Shown here in pieces: positions 1 through 12,117 of a stretch of 64,000 nucleotides of DNA. Both the position numbers and the translations under genes were made by a program. Numbering within the stretch: position 1 is the first letter of the stretch; every line of letters begins with the position of its first letter. The notes beneath the pieces were generated by a model. The model searched no databases. It was not told where the DNA came from and worked only from the letters and a program-made list of their open reading frames with translations. The DNA comes from Neurospora tetraspora (lineage: Eukaryota; Ascomycota; Sordariomycetes; Sordariales; Sordariaceae): contig NW_026944385.1 in assembly GCF_033439725.1 (NCBI RefSeq), forward strand, positions 1,302,001 to 1,366,000, read 5' to 3'.

Positions 1-85
1 TTTAATCCTCCTCCTATTTTAACGTCCCCTACGTACTTACGCTATCCGTAAATATTTTAACCTACCTTCCTTTATAATTTTAAGA
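1..85 (+). repeat. 3' end of a 5' LTR (RIP-mutated)
   Basis: The first ~85 bases align without gaps to 14,139-14,223. Nearly all differences are C/T or G/A transitions, and this copy is the more AT-rich one, as expected from RIP. The paired copy lies directly downstream of a polypurine tract, so I read the pair as the ends of the 5' and 3' LTRs of one retroelement. The rest of this LTR would lie to the left of the window. A plain dispersed repeat is the alternative. Confidence 0.55.
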
Positions 86-779
86 CATTAATAATTCTCC
101 TTGCGGGAATTAAACTGTTACTAATAAAATATAAATATATAATGGACAATCTATCTTTTAAACCGCCGAAAAAACCCCTCCTTCTCCTTCTAATATTTAA
201 GAATCATTTATTACCCTTCTTACTATAATTAATAATATCTTTTAATAATAGCCTCCTTTTTCGTTTTAATATTATTAATTAATTATTGAAGAAATAAATA
301 ATAATAATTCGGATAGTAATTACTCCTTTACCCTCTCGTATATTTCGTATAACCTCTTCTATTATTTAGAAAATAATATTATAATATAAAAGTAAAAACT
401 CTTCGAATCCTACATAGCGGCTATTAAATTACTTTTAATTTACTTCCTATCCTGTTTATTTCTTTATAATTAGAATAATTTTATTAATTTATTAGAGTAA
501 AATTAATTCGATAATTACCCTCTTATTCTTTTCAAATTCTACTATTAAAATTATTTCTTTTATAATTAAATGTACTTTTCTACCTTCCCTATTCCTATTA
601 TTATTCCTTAAATTATAACACTTATTATTCTTATATTCATTTAATTAATTTAATTTATTATTTCCTTCGAATATTATTTTAAATTTAATATTTCTAAATT
701 TACTAGCGAAATTTCCTCTCAATTATATAATTTTATTTTCAATATTAATAATCATTATTTTACATACCTTTAAATACCC

Positions 780-1110
780 TTTTCTTTCGCTATTAACTAT
801 ATTCAAAGTAATTTTAAGAACGTTTAAATTAAATATATTATAACCTTCAAAAAGAAAATTGATTATAACCCTATTTATAACGCTCCTATTTAAAAAGACC
901 TATAGATTTTCTTAGAGAAAGAATATAGTAGTAATATTTAAATTATTAAACGTTCTGCCTTTACTAATTTTAAACGTATATAATAAAGCGCTACTGAAAC
1001 CGTTCGTATATTTTATAACCGTTTCTATATTAAAAAATTCAATCTATCCTACGAATAATTAGAATATTCGTACGTCCTATAATAAATAAATTATATATAT
1101 CCCTATTTAT
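780..1110 (+). pseudogene. gag fragment of the gypsy element
   Basis: Translation in the plus direction gives a stretch containing the run ETVRIFYNRF followed by KKFNLSYE and LEYSYVL, the type of sequence seen in the retrotransposon gag capsid region (E-x-V-x-x-F-x-x-R-F). Stops at positions expected for mutated Gln or Trp interrupt it. The matching zinc knuckles lie more than 6 kb downstream, which is why I infer an insertion between them. Confidence 0.4.
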
Positions 1111-2226
1111 ATAGTAGTATTTTATTAAGGAAAAGGCTTCCAAAACGTTGGAACGTAGGTCATTGGTCGACGTTAACGCCAAAATCTATTTCGACGACGG
1201 TATTATACTTAGCACGTTCGATTACCCCTTCCTACGATGGCGCATTTCGCGCGCGGCGAAGGCGTAAGTAGTAATAATATTAAAAATATTTGTAGTAGTC
1301 TATCGAATAGCCAATACGCACCCGGAAATTCTGCCCGCGCTTCGTCTAACGACGATAGTAACGCCCGCGCAGTAACGATACGATATCCGGCTATTAATAA
1401 AATAATAAAAAATAAAATAAACCGATATATATTATTTCTTACTGAAAAAACTAATCTCTTTAAAATTACCGACGAACGGAAAACGTAGGCGATATACTAC
1501 TTCGCGACCGCTACGGAAATCCTAAAGAGGTCCGAACTTTACGAGATCTACACCGACTTAACCAAAATTAAAATTAAAATCACAATAATAATAACAACCA
1601 ATACGCCCCCTACAAGCAAATTTATTTAGGCTATTATCGCCGGCAATTCAAAATACAACAGCTTCAATCCTACTCCGTTTAACCCCGAAGGAATATAGAA
1701 GATAGTCCCTAACCAAATTGAACGAATCCTAATTATAAAAAAATAAATATTTAGTAATTAATTTAATAGCCTAATCTTCCGAATAAATTTTAAAGAGTAT
1801 TAATAAAACTAAAGAAATAAAAGCGAAGGTAATTATAAAATTATAGAGCGGCGATTTTGTTATAACTTTCGAATCCAACGGAAGTGGCCGGGCGTAGTAT
1901 TTAAAGTATTAAATTTAGGTCGAAATTATATTCGAAAAGGGGGCTATATTTTCATTCTATATAATTATTATCCTAATTAAAAGAATATTTTAAAAATTCT
2001 ATAACAGGGTTTTTGAAAGGGATTTCCTTAAGAAAGCTAATTATATTAACGGTATCCCCATTTTCCGAAGTAGAATATATTATCGGCGTTCCGATTTAAA
2101 AAGAAGTACTCTTTTTTTAAAAGTAATTATTATAACCGAAGCAGATAAAATTATATAAGATTCTTTTTTTAGCGTAGTAGCGTTTATTGATGTAAATTAT
2201 TCGAATTAGCGGCGGTTTTATAGTAG

Positions 2227-2310
2227 TACTTTAATTATTATAAATTCGGATATTTATTTAAATATTATAAGAAGGATTTTATTTACGGAAGGTATAATAA
2301 GAGGGTATAC
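2227..2310 (+). pseudogene. LINE ORF1 zinc-knuckle region
   Basis: At 2227-2268 the frame reads Y-FN-Y-YKFG-Y-LFKY-Y, which is C-x2-C-x4-H-x4-C with every Cys and His codon turned into a Tyr codon by C-to-T or G-to-A change. A second, less certain knuckle starts within the next 15 codons (YGRY, then NKRVY). Zinc knuckles of this spacing occur at the C-terminus of LINE ORF1 proteins. Confidence 0.55.
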
Positions 2311-4689
2311 ACTGAACTTAGAATTAAAATTTAAAAAGTTAATTACGTTTCTAATATTAACCCAGCGCTTATTCGCTACGGCCTTTATTAAAAAAACGGG
2401 TATATAATATATTCGAAAGAGTATTTTCGAAAGCGCGCGGCGGCTGAAAGGGCTTCCTCTACGTTCGCCGAACGCTTTAAAAAGTTCGCCTTATACTAAC
2501 AGCGCGAAGAAATTATTATAAAATTTATAAATAAAATGAATTTAATTAGAATTATATCGATTTACGAGCTTAATATTCCCCCCCTTCTAACTTAAATAGC
2601 TATTTCTTCCTCCCCCCCTCCCTCTCCTCCCCCCCCCTACTAATATTATTCCCTTCTTTATTACCCCTATTATTATTCCCTCCTTTAGTACTCTTACTAC
2701 CTTTATTAAATTTAATATTATATTTGCCTTCGTACCTACTATTATTAAAAAAAAACGTTCTAAACCGAAGAATATATTTTTAGGATATAGAATTAAGAAG
2801 GTTGGATATAAGTTTAACTATAAGCGAGCTGAATTTTTATAGAAGGTAACTATAGCCGAAATAGAATAATAATACCTTTTAACCGAATTTAGTAGGGTAA
2901 TTTTCTTTTCTCTCTCCTAGGCCAATCTAAATTAAATAGTATAATTATTAACCCTTAAATTAAAACCCCAATCATAAATTTAAAAAGCCTTTATTAAAAT
3001 ATTCGTAAATTTTATGACCGATATAAGACCGCGCTCAAATAGTATAAATACTATAATATTATAGTAAAATAAGAGTTTAAATGAAATTTAAATAATTATA
3101 GACTATATAACCTTAATACACTTCAGTACCAAATAGTAAATAATTTAGATTATAGACGAATAATAATATATATTAATAAAGGCTTTTTATAAGGAGAATA
3201 AGAAAGCGAAAGTAAGAAGGATTAGGTAAAAGTACATATTAAAAAAAATAGGAATTATAATTTGATCGGTTTATTTACCGATTTAGAATTTTAAGCCCGA
3301 ATATAAATAGAGTATATTATTTAAAGAAATAGTACCGTATTCGAAGGAATATAAAGTAATAGTCGGAAATATAAACTTATACTATATTTATTGAAATAAA
3401 TATAAGAGAAATAGTAACGGTAGTAGCGTACTTTCAACGATAATAAAGCGGCGTAACCTCTAATTAATAATATTTTAGGGTATTCCGACCCAATTAAAGC
3501 ATAGAATAAGAAACGAATTAAATAATATAATCGATTATATATAGGTTAGTAGTAATATAGTAGCGGAATATTTCTTTCTTAATAATACTCGATTATTTAG
3601 CTCGGACTATAAATTTTAAATAATATATATAAAAGTAGAACGACTATAGTATATAATTAGTACATTAGAAAAAGGATATGATTAGAACTTTATAAATTCA
3701 ATAATTATAAAGAATATAGTTACTAAAACTATTATTATCCCTCCCTAACCTATTACGGCCGAAATTATAAAATTCGCTTTCAATACCCTTATAGATTAAT
3801 TCGAATAAATTACTATAGTATTTACCCCGAAGAAGGAATTTAATACCGGCCGTTAAACCAATTAATATAATTATTATATTAAGAATATTACCCGGGAGGT
3901 TCGCTATTATATTTAGTATTAGAAGGCGTTTCGTACGCCCTTCCAGCGTTAAGAGATAAAAGCTGCTTTTAAACGGAAATAAGAAGCTATAAAATATTTT
4001 TAACGTGAGAAATAGAAATAAATAGTTTCTAATACCTTACAGGAATTAAAAATTTTTTAGAAAGTTAAAAAATAAGTACAGCTACGTAACTACGTCCTTA
4101 CCGACGCCCTTAAAATACCCGGCCTTTAAATAGACAGGTTTAATAATATTATTATTATTTACGTTAGTAAAATAGAAATCCTAATAGTAAAATTCTTCTT
4201 TAAATTTAATACACTTACGTACTACCTTCCGGAAAAAAATATTTTCCGCCCTAATTAATTAGGAATTAATAATATAATTTCTACGGACGATATATAAAAA
4301 ACATTTGGAAAAAATAATATTTAATAAGGCGCTAACGGAGGATATAATATTTTATAAACTATTGAAAGCCTATAGCCATTAATTCGTTAAGGTAATAGCG
4401 GTCTTAATAATAATTAATTTTAAAATAAGTATTCTCCTACGTAAATTCCGACAAGTAAAGGTTATTATATTAAAGAAATTAAGTAAAACGTTAATTTAGT
4501 AGTATAGTAGGCATATAGCGCCTTATTGCCCTATTTAATAATATTAATAAAATACTTAATATAATCGTCATAAAACGAATTTCTAATATAGCGGAAAAAT
4601 ATAGTTTCTTCCCCGACAGTTAAATAAATAATTATAAGAATAAATTAATTGAATTTATTATTAGAATAGTTATTAATATTATATACGAA

Positions 4690-5110
4690 GTATAGAAATA
4701 GGGCGAAGTAATTTCGCTCTTACTATTGGATTTAAAAGGGGCATTCGATTAAGTTAATTATAAATAATTCCTTTATATTTTATATAAAAAAGGATTCCAC
4801 CTCTAATTATTTTAATAAATAAATATATCGATAAATAAGAGAGTAGGTTAATTTTTTTTAACAGAGAAAAATTTTAGGACTTTTACATCCTAGCGGGGGT
4901 TTTATAGAGATTACTACTTTCTTCTATCCTGTTTCTCCTCTTTATTATTATATTTTATAAAATTCTAATTAGGATTTTGAAAATTAGGATAATAAATTTC
5001 GCGGATAATATTATTATTTTAACAATATTACGGATATTAGAGAAGAATAGCGCGAAATTAGCAGAAATATAGTAAATATATAAGAAATAAGCGAAGGAGA
5101 TCGGGATAGA
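4690..5110 (+). pseudogene. LINE ORF2 reverse transcriptase core
   Basis: Bases 4714-4749 encode SLLLLDLKGAFD, the block around the first catalytic aspartate in LINE reverse transcriptases. Bases 4998-5009 encode FADN, derived from the F/YADD active site by a G-to-A change. The frame between them has stops and shifts. This is a dead domain kept only as a fossil. Confidence 0.65.
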
Positions 5111-6009
5111 ATTTAAAGCAAATAAATTAGAGCTTATTTACTTTATTAAAATATACGAATTATTTTAATAAATAGTAATATTAGGGGATTTTACTTTAAT
5201 ACTTTTTAAATTGGTACGGTTCTTCAACGTAATTTTAGATAGGAAGTTATCCTATAAAGACTATAAATAGATAGTAATAAAGAAACTAAATATATAAACT
5301 TTTACTTTAATTAAATTAGCGGCAAAAATATAAAGATACGGTTTAATTTACGCCCGGGAAATATATACGAAAGTAATCCGAAACGCTATAATTTATAGCG
5401 TTTCAATTTATTATATTTTAATAGAATTATATTAAAAACCCAAGGGATTCGCTAAATTATTTTTTATTACGTAAATAAATTACCTCCGTACTATTATAAG
5501 TATATATAAGGTTATAATAATTTAAAGTTTAAAAATAGAAACCTTCGTACCCCCTTTCGATTTTTATTTTAATAAAAAGGTTAAAACTTTCGAAAAAGAA
5601 TTAATTAAAGTAGGAATAAAGAAATTTATAAGAAATATAATAGCTTAGGTTAAATCGTTAGTATAATAGCGGCGGAAACAGATTATTATATAATTAGCGA
5701 GCGGAGAGGCTAAAAGGGAATAGGCAGAAAAATATGTACCAGTTAGCGATATTATTATAAAAGAAGAAGGATATGATTAACTTATAGTTAGGGAGAGAAA
5801 GAAATAATTAGAAATAACTATATAGAAAGATTAGGTCGCTAAATAATTGGCTAAAATCGCTACGGTGGTACGGAAGTAAAGTAGGAACTTTAATATAATT
5901 AAATTCTATATTAACTTTAATAATAATATTCTTTAACAATATATTTAATTTAGCGACAACGATAAACCCGCCCCCTATTACTTTCTTAAAGTTAAAAGCT
6001 CCCTTCTAA

Positions 6010-6150
6010 TTTAAGCCCGCACTGGCAAAATTAGGTTACAATCCTTTTTGTTTGAGCGCGGCGTACTAAATATAACAATATTTTATTACCGATGTAGTAT
6101 AGGCAAAGGGATTTTCGAATATTTAGTATTCGACTATGTTAAGACGATGG
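6010..6150 (+). pseudogene. LINE ORF2 C-terminal zinc finger remnant
   Basis: A plus-strand frame reads GKIRLQSFLFERGVLN and then a stretch with RC, GKG, FEYLVFDYV, matching the C-x-C...G...EH...C finger that ends ORF2 of many LINEs (His and Cys changed to Tyr). It places the end of ORF2 near 6.2-6.3 kb, before the short AT repeat at about 6320-6350. Confidence 0.4.
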
Positions 6151-6619
6151 AATTTAGGTTATAGCTTAAATCGCCATCTAATATAATAGAATTCTACGCC
6201 CTCTTCGATATTATAGAGGGTGCGGAGTAAATTTTTAGCTAGGTATTCCAGTAAAGTAAATTTAGAAAATACTAGTTAATAGTCTAATTAGAAATGGAAA
6301 GGAAGGAAGAAAAGTTATTACAAAATTAATAATAATAATATATATATTAATAATTTACGAATAGTATAAACGAAGTGAAGATAAGGTTTTCTATTTCTCT
6401 AGAATTATTATATAAAATAGTTTAAACGTTAAATTAAAACTAAATTCCTAAGATTTATTATTATTATTATCCTATCTACTATCTTCTATATCCCTCCTTC
6501 CTATTACGCTCCTCTTCCTTCTAATAATACCAAGGCTTATCCTATTGCATCGCCGCTGAAATATACTTAGCCTTAGCGGGATAAGTAAAGGGAGCGGCTT
6601 CGATAATACGTTAGAAAGT

Positions 6620-6862
6620 TTAAACGTAGCGGAGGCAAGGTACTACCCGCTTTTCGTACTTATTATTAATAATACGTTTTTTACGCGGGGTATTAGTAAT
6701 AGAGGAGGCTTCGGGAGTAGGGTGCTTATTGCGACCGCGCGCACCTCTAGTAGTTTTAGGAGCCTCGCCCTTAGACTTGTTTTTAATAGTATCAGGAATA
6801 ATATCAGTTTCGCCGTTGGAGCCGCTAATTTCGCCGGGTTCGGTTATTTTAGTAGTAATTGC
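6620..6862 (-). other. open minus-strand segment in a weakly RIPed island
   Basis: In an otherwise stop-ridden block, the minus strand stays open for about 80 codons ending at a TAA at 6622-6620. The encoded segment is rich in Lys, Arg, Thr and Pro (for example TTRGARGRNKHPTPEASS and TPRKKR). GC content is visibly higher than the surroundings from about 6540 to 7200. No start codon is visible in frame. It could be a gene fragment carried by the LINE, an internal host sequence, or chance. Confidence 0.25.
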
Positions 6863-7197
6863 AAAGTAAAGGGAGGGTAAGAATTGCGGTAAGAGGGAGA
6901 AAGAAGGAAGGAAGAGGAAATTTAAGGGAGAAGCTACTTTTTTATACCTATAAGAGAGGAGGGTAAAACTTACTTAGAATTTTATTAGAAAAATAAGATA
7001 AAACGCGGGTTGGAAATTTACGATACATTAACGCTACGGAAATAGGAGTTTAGATTCACTTAAGCTTCGCGGCAGCGGCGGATAAATCTATAAGAGTGTA
7101 CAATAGCTTTTCGATGGGGTAATATACCGGTGAGGGCAATTGCGACCGATAGTATATATAAAGATGCGTCGCCAGTAGCCTCTACCGAGCGGTGATA

Positions 7198-7335
7198 AAG
7201 ACGCGGGGGGTTTTTACCCGGGAAATATAATTTTTCCTCCCAGCTTTAACCGACAAAGAACCGCATACCCAAATGGGCGACTAGTTAGATAGACAGTCAG
7301 CGTGAATAAGATTATTATTATTTATTAACGAACGG
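7198..7335 (+). repeat. LINE 3' end, copy 1, with ATT tail
   Basis: This segment starts with AAGACGCGGG, contains TTTTTACCCG, TTTTTCC and CAGCTTT, and ends with GCGTGAATAAG followed by an ATT run. The same blocks in the same order occur at 15,268-15,415. Sequence upstream of AAGACGCGGG is unrelated in the two places, as expected for copies of different length that share a 3' end. Confidence 0.5.
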
Positions 7336-7624
7336 TATTAATATATTAATTAAAGTAATAACGTATATAAAACGATTAAAAAATTTAGAAATTTTACAAT
7401 TAATAATATAATATTAGCGCTCTTAAATATTATATCCCTACTTATTTTCTCCCTCTTCTCTTCCTACCCTGATTCTTACTTCTATTTTTATATTTAGTCC
7501 TAATTTTAATAGTTTCTTTCGTCCTTTCCCTATAATTTCTATTAGCCCTAATATCGTTTATTATTATTATAATTGATTTAACTATATATATAGCTAATAC
7601 CAGGTAATAAAATTATATAATATT

Positions 7625-7720
7625 TACTATAAATATAATAAACCTAAATATTTAGCGTTTTCCTATATTAAACATACTTATTATAATTGTAATAAACTAA
7701 ACTATATATTATATTAATAC
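7625..7720 (+). pseudogene. gypsy Gag tandem zinc knuckles
   Basis: Two C-x2-C-x4-H-x4-C knuckles can be read in one frame with Cys and His mutated to Tyr: Y-YK-Y-NKPK-Y-LAFS-Y at 7625-7666 and Y-YN-C-NKLN-Y-ILY*-Y at 7679-7720. The stop within the second is TAA from CAA. They mark the nucleocapsid end of gag, about 800 bases upstream of the first recognisable pol sequence. Confidence 0.6.
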
Positions 7721-8499
7721 CCTATTCTCCGTAATACCCTAATCTAAAGCGTAAATATTAAATTAATAGTATTAGTAAGGACCGCGACTACTTCGACCTA
7801 AGGAAGCGTAAATATATTGTAATTATATTTAAATATAACATTATTAATAAAAGTATATAGAAATTAGTAGAAAATTTATAGTTTAATAAATTCTAGTATT
7901 GAATTGAATTTTATTAAAAAATATTTACTCTCGTTGAATCTTAAAATAAAATTAATAAATTACTATTTTATTTACTTTTCTTTTTAATTTATTCCCGTAT
8001 ATAATTTAATTATTTATTTTATTAAAATATATAATTCCTATAATATTAAACGGAAGAAAAAGATTATATTTATAATTATTAATTCCTTTAGTATAAACGT
8101 TATCTTCGGTCACTTTTAATTATACGAATATAATTTTAAAATCGATTAGTATTAAAAGAAATTCTAATTTCGAATTAAAATATAAAATTTAGAAACGAAT
8201 AAAGAACCAATTAAAAATATCTATAAAATTATAATATTTTTCTATAATTTACAATAAAATTCAATCCTTATTTTAAAACCGAAAGAAATATTAAAATCTA
8301 TTAATAATTTTAACTCTTTACTATATTCGACCGACCTTTTCGAAATTCCCCTATCTTTACGTACAAAATTTTCAACCCTACCGGATATCCCGGATTCCCT
8401 TAATACTCCTTCTAATATACTTACTCCTATATCCCTTAATATATTCCCGGATATACTTTTTAACACTTTTAAGGTTATATTAAATGGAATTTACTTACT

Positions 8500-11400
8500 A
8501 TTAAAACCCTTATTAGAACTAATAATTCTAAAGCCGCCCGTCGCCGAATCCGAAAAGGAGGAAATAATTACCGCCGAACGAATAATTTTTCCGGAATATA
8601 AGGAGTTATAATAAATATTCGAACTATTAATTATACCCTTACTATAATATAATTATTTAAAATACTATATCGATTTAAATAAAAGAGAATCCGCTCTTTA
8701 GGGACTTATTTATACGCTTAATATTAAAGAATTAAAAGTATTTTAACAATAATTAGTAAAGGCGTTATATAAAGGATAAATTCGTCTATTTATGAACCTA
8801 GAAAGGGTTCCTATTATTTTTATTCCGAAGAAAGGAAGTAAATTAAAATTATATATTGATTACTATATATTTAATAAAATAACGAAAAACAATTATATAA
8901 CGTTACCTTTTATTTAGAAGATTTTGGACCGGTAATTATTAATAGGGATTTTTATAAAATTAAATTTAATGGACGTATATTATTATATTCGGATTAAATA
9001 AGAAAATAAAAAGAAGATAGTATTTTATATAAAATATAAGTATTATAAATTCTTAATTATACCAATAAAATTAGCCAATATTCTTACTATTTTCTGAATA
9101 TATATTAATAACGTATTAGCAAGCTTGATTAATCTTATTTATATCATTTACCTTAATAATATCATGATTTATAATAAGAACGAAAAGAATTATTATAAAT
9201 ATATTAAAGAAATTCTCTGACGTTTGCGCGAATATAATTTTTATATTAACTTAAGTAAATACAAATTCTATATTAAAAGGGTTTCGTTTTTAAATTATAT
9301 AATTTCGCCCGAGGGTATTTTAATAAATCCGGAGAGGGTTATAATAATTATAAATTAGGAAGCTGCGAAAAGTATTTATAATATTTAAATTTTTTTAAGG
9401 TTTATAAGGTTTTATCGATAATTTATAATATCCTGCTCTAAAATTACAACTCCGTTAACGGATTTATTAAAAGGAAAGAAATAAAAACCGCTCGAATTAT
9501 CAGAACTAACTAAAATAACGTTCGAAGAATTAAAGTGGCTATTTTAAAAAGTACTAATATTATAGTACTTTAATCCTTTTTTACCGATTTAAATAGAAAT
9601 AAATAAATCTAATTTCGCAATTAACGTAATATTAATATAATTATATAAAATATATTATTATTTTATTATATTCTTTTCTCGTAGGAAATCTCCGGAAGAA
9701 ATATATCATAGCGTTAACGACGGCGAATTATTAGCGTTTATAAGCGAGCTAAAAGTATAGAAGTAATATTTATTATATACTAATTAACTTTTTTTTATTA
9801 TCACAAATTATTTAAACCTCTAGTATTCTATAAGTAAGGATAGGGTTAGTACGTAATAAACTCGGTAAATATTAAAATTAGCGGTATATAATTTCGGTAT
9901 CAAATATTAAGTAAGGAAATTTAATCCGACGGATAAATTATTATAAAAATTATAATTATATAAAATTATCGAAAAAATTAAGGAGGATTATCTTTTAATA
10001 TAAATTTTTAAAAAAAGCGTAGAAAGGAAAAAGGCGATATAGAATAGGGTTATACTAGACGGTAATATAAACAGGGTATTATTAATTAGCCGGGAAATAT
10101 AGAAGGCAATAGTAGAAAGGACAGAATAATATAAGGATAGTAGAAAAAATAAATTGGTTTAGGGATTAGATTAGGAATATAATAGTTGGGAAAGGGAATA
10201 TAAAAAGCGTAGTATTAAGAAGAATAAAGAATTATCTAAAGAGTATAAGAGTTTAAATAAAAATAAAGAGATATTAAGGAAGAAAATACAATTTGCGGAC
10301 GAAGTTGCTATAAATTGTAGAAAAAGGATAGATAATATCGTTATTAATTATATAGGAGCGTATATAATAATTCTAAAAATATAAAAGTAGGGTAAATAAT
10401 TTCGTCTATTAAATTAATAATTATTGGAAGTGTAAAAATGAAATCTTTTCATATCGGAGGAGGTATAAAGAAAATTAAGGAGAACTTAGAAAATAAAGAG
10501 TTAGAAAATAATAGAAAATAAAATATTATATTATTATTATTAAATTTACGTACCGGAGAATATACAATCGGAATTCCTTTATACTTATTATAATAACGTT
10601 ATAGCTGGATATTTAGGATAATAGAAAATATTTAAAAGGATTAATTAATACTATTATTAGCCTACTATCGCCGCCGACGCAGAAGACTACGTCCGTTAGT
10701 ATCCGATATATTAGAAAGTTAAATTTCGGAATTATAAATTATATAAATTCCTTATGTCGCTACCCATCCTAATAATATTATAGTAAAATATTTCTTACAA
10801 TTTTATTATAAATTTATTTAAATTTTACCACTTTATATTTAATCGAACTTATGACACCGTCCTAATTATTATTAACCGCTTTATGAAATTTATATTCTAT
10901 ATCCTAACGTAAAAGATAATTATTATATAGTAATTCGTATATTTATTTTGATTTATTATATTCCGGCCGTTCGGATTCCCAAATTCTATTATATTTAATA
11001 GGGGAGCCTTTTTATAAATAACGTTTAAAAAACTTATTATAAATTATTAAATATTCAGCGCTATTTAAATACCGTTTAGTACCTATAGACGAATAGAAAG
11101 ACGGAGCGATAAAAGTAGAATTTGGAATTATATTTATAAATCTTTTATAATTTAAAATAAATAGATTGGAGTCAAAATTAATAATAGCGGAATAAACGTA
11201 TAATAATTACTTCGATATTATTATTAGTAAATTATTATTTAAATTATTCTATAGCTATTATTCATATGGGCTAGTTAATTTAAATTGGGGTCGTAGAAAC
11301 GTATTCCCTATGGCGGCTACTGAAAGGATTACGAAATTAATTAAAGAACGAGCCGCTATCGTTAAAGCTTTAGAGAAAATTAATAAGGATTATGCGAAAT

Positions 11401-11880
11401 AGTATAATAAATTGCGTAAACCTAAGGAATTTAAAGTCGGTAATTAAATGTTTCTTAATATGAAGAACGTTAAATAATGAAAACTTAATGTTAAATTAGT
11501 AAATAGATTAAAGTTTTTTTAAATTATTAAAATCGTTAATAATAAAAAGATAACCTCCTATTTTACCTTTTTAGAATATTATTATATTTATTCGGTATTC
11601 TTTATCGCTTTATTAAAATCGTACTACGGTAATCTTAAAGTAGTAACGCTGTGAAAAGAAGTAGTAGACGTCGAAGATAATTTCGTATAGTATAAAGTAA
11701 AGATAATTATAAAATATTGAAGCTCGGGAGCGAATTAGTAGTATTAAATAAAATAGAAGGGGTATTCGAATAATAATAATGAGTAAATATTATAAAAGGA
11801 TTTAAATTGTCCGGAATTATTAAAAGAATACGAAGCGAGGGAATTATAAAGGAAGAAAGCCGAAAGGGGCCTAATAATTA
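8500..11880 (+). pseudogene. gypsy pol: RT, RNase H, integrase, chromodomain
   Basis: Recognisable blocks in order: reverse transcriptase from about 8805 (PIIFIPKKGSKLKLYIDY, then FTKLDLMDAYY) with its YLDD site at 9149-9160 reduced to YLNN; RNase H about 9570-9930 (ETDKSNFAIN, FFSRRKSPEE, ELLAF); integrase about 10,840-11,110 (YDTVLIIINRF, then ISNRGALF, in which a catalytic Asp reads Asn); and a chromodomain about 11,660-11,850 (EVVDVEDNF, IKxKGYSNNNNE, LKEYEA) in which the Trp codons are now TAG/TGA. RT-RH-IN order with a terminal chromodomain defines the chromovirus branch of Ty3/gypsy. All frames are broken. Confidence 0.85.
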
Positions 11881-11937
11881 GGTTAATAAGAATAAATTGA
11901 ATAAGTTAATAAAAGGAGGTTGAAATAATTAACGACT

Positions 11938-12117
11938 ATAACGTATTAATAATTATAGAATATTAGTAATTATAATATATAGAGTATTAGGCGATTATAA
12001 TATATAGAGTATTAAACGATTATAACGTATAATATATTAGATTAGAATTAGGGGAATTATATTAGACAATTATAATGTATAATGTATTAAATTAAAATTA
12101 GGGGAATTATATTAAAA
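11938..12117 (+). repeat. short tandem repeats after pol
   Basis: Two kinds of imperfect tandem units follow the chromodomain: roughly 25-34-base units built on ATTATAATATATAGAGTATTA, then two ~54-base units containing AGAATTAGGGGAATTATATTA. They lie in the 3' untranslated part of the element, where gypsy elements often carry such repeats. Confidence 0.5.

Larger units (their letters stand above)
1115..7335 (+). mobile_element. Tad-like LINE (non-LTR retrotransposon), RIP-mutated
   Basis: Plus-strand remains in LINE order: an ORF1 zinc knuckle (2227-2268), an ORF2 reverse transcriptase (4690-5110) with a DLKGAFD block and an FADN (from FADD) catalytic motif, and a C-terminal CCHC segment (~6080-6140). 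It ends in a conserved 3' segment and an ATT-rich tail near 7320. A matching 3' segment stands alone at 15,268-15,415, as 5'-truncated LINE copies do. I assign it to the Tad clade because that clade is typical of Neurospora and the motifs fit; the 5' boundary is an estimate. Confidence 0.55.

Noticed and set aside
1237-1488. 83-codon plus-strand frame in the RIPed block
   Set aside because: Possibly a remnant of LINE sequence in a weakly RIPed patch, but no motif supports calling a gene.
8242-8466. 74-codon minus-strand frame in the RIPed block
   Set aside because: Antisense to the gypsy element and without motif; the plus strand there joins gag to pol.
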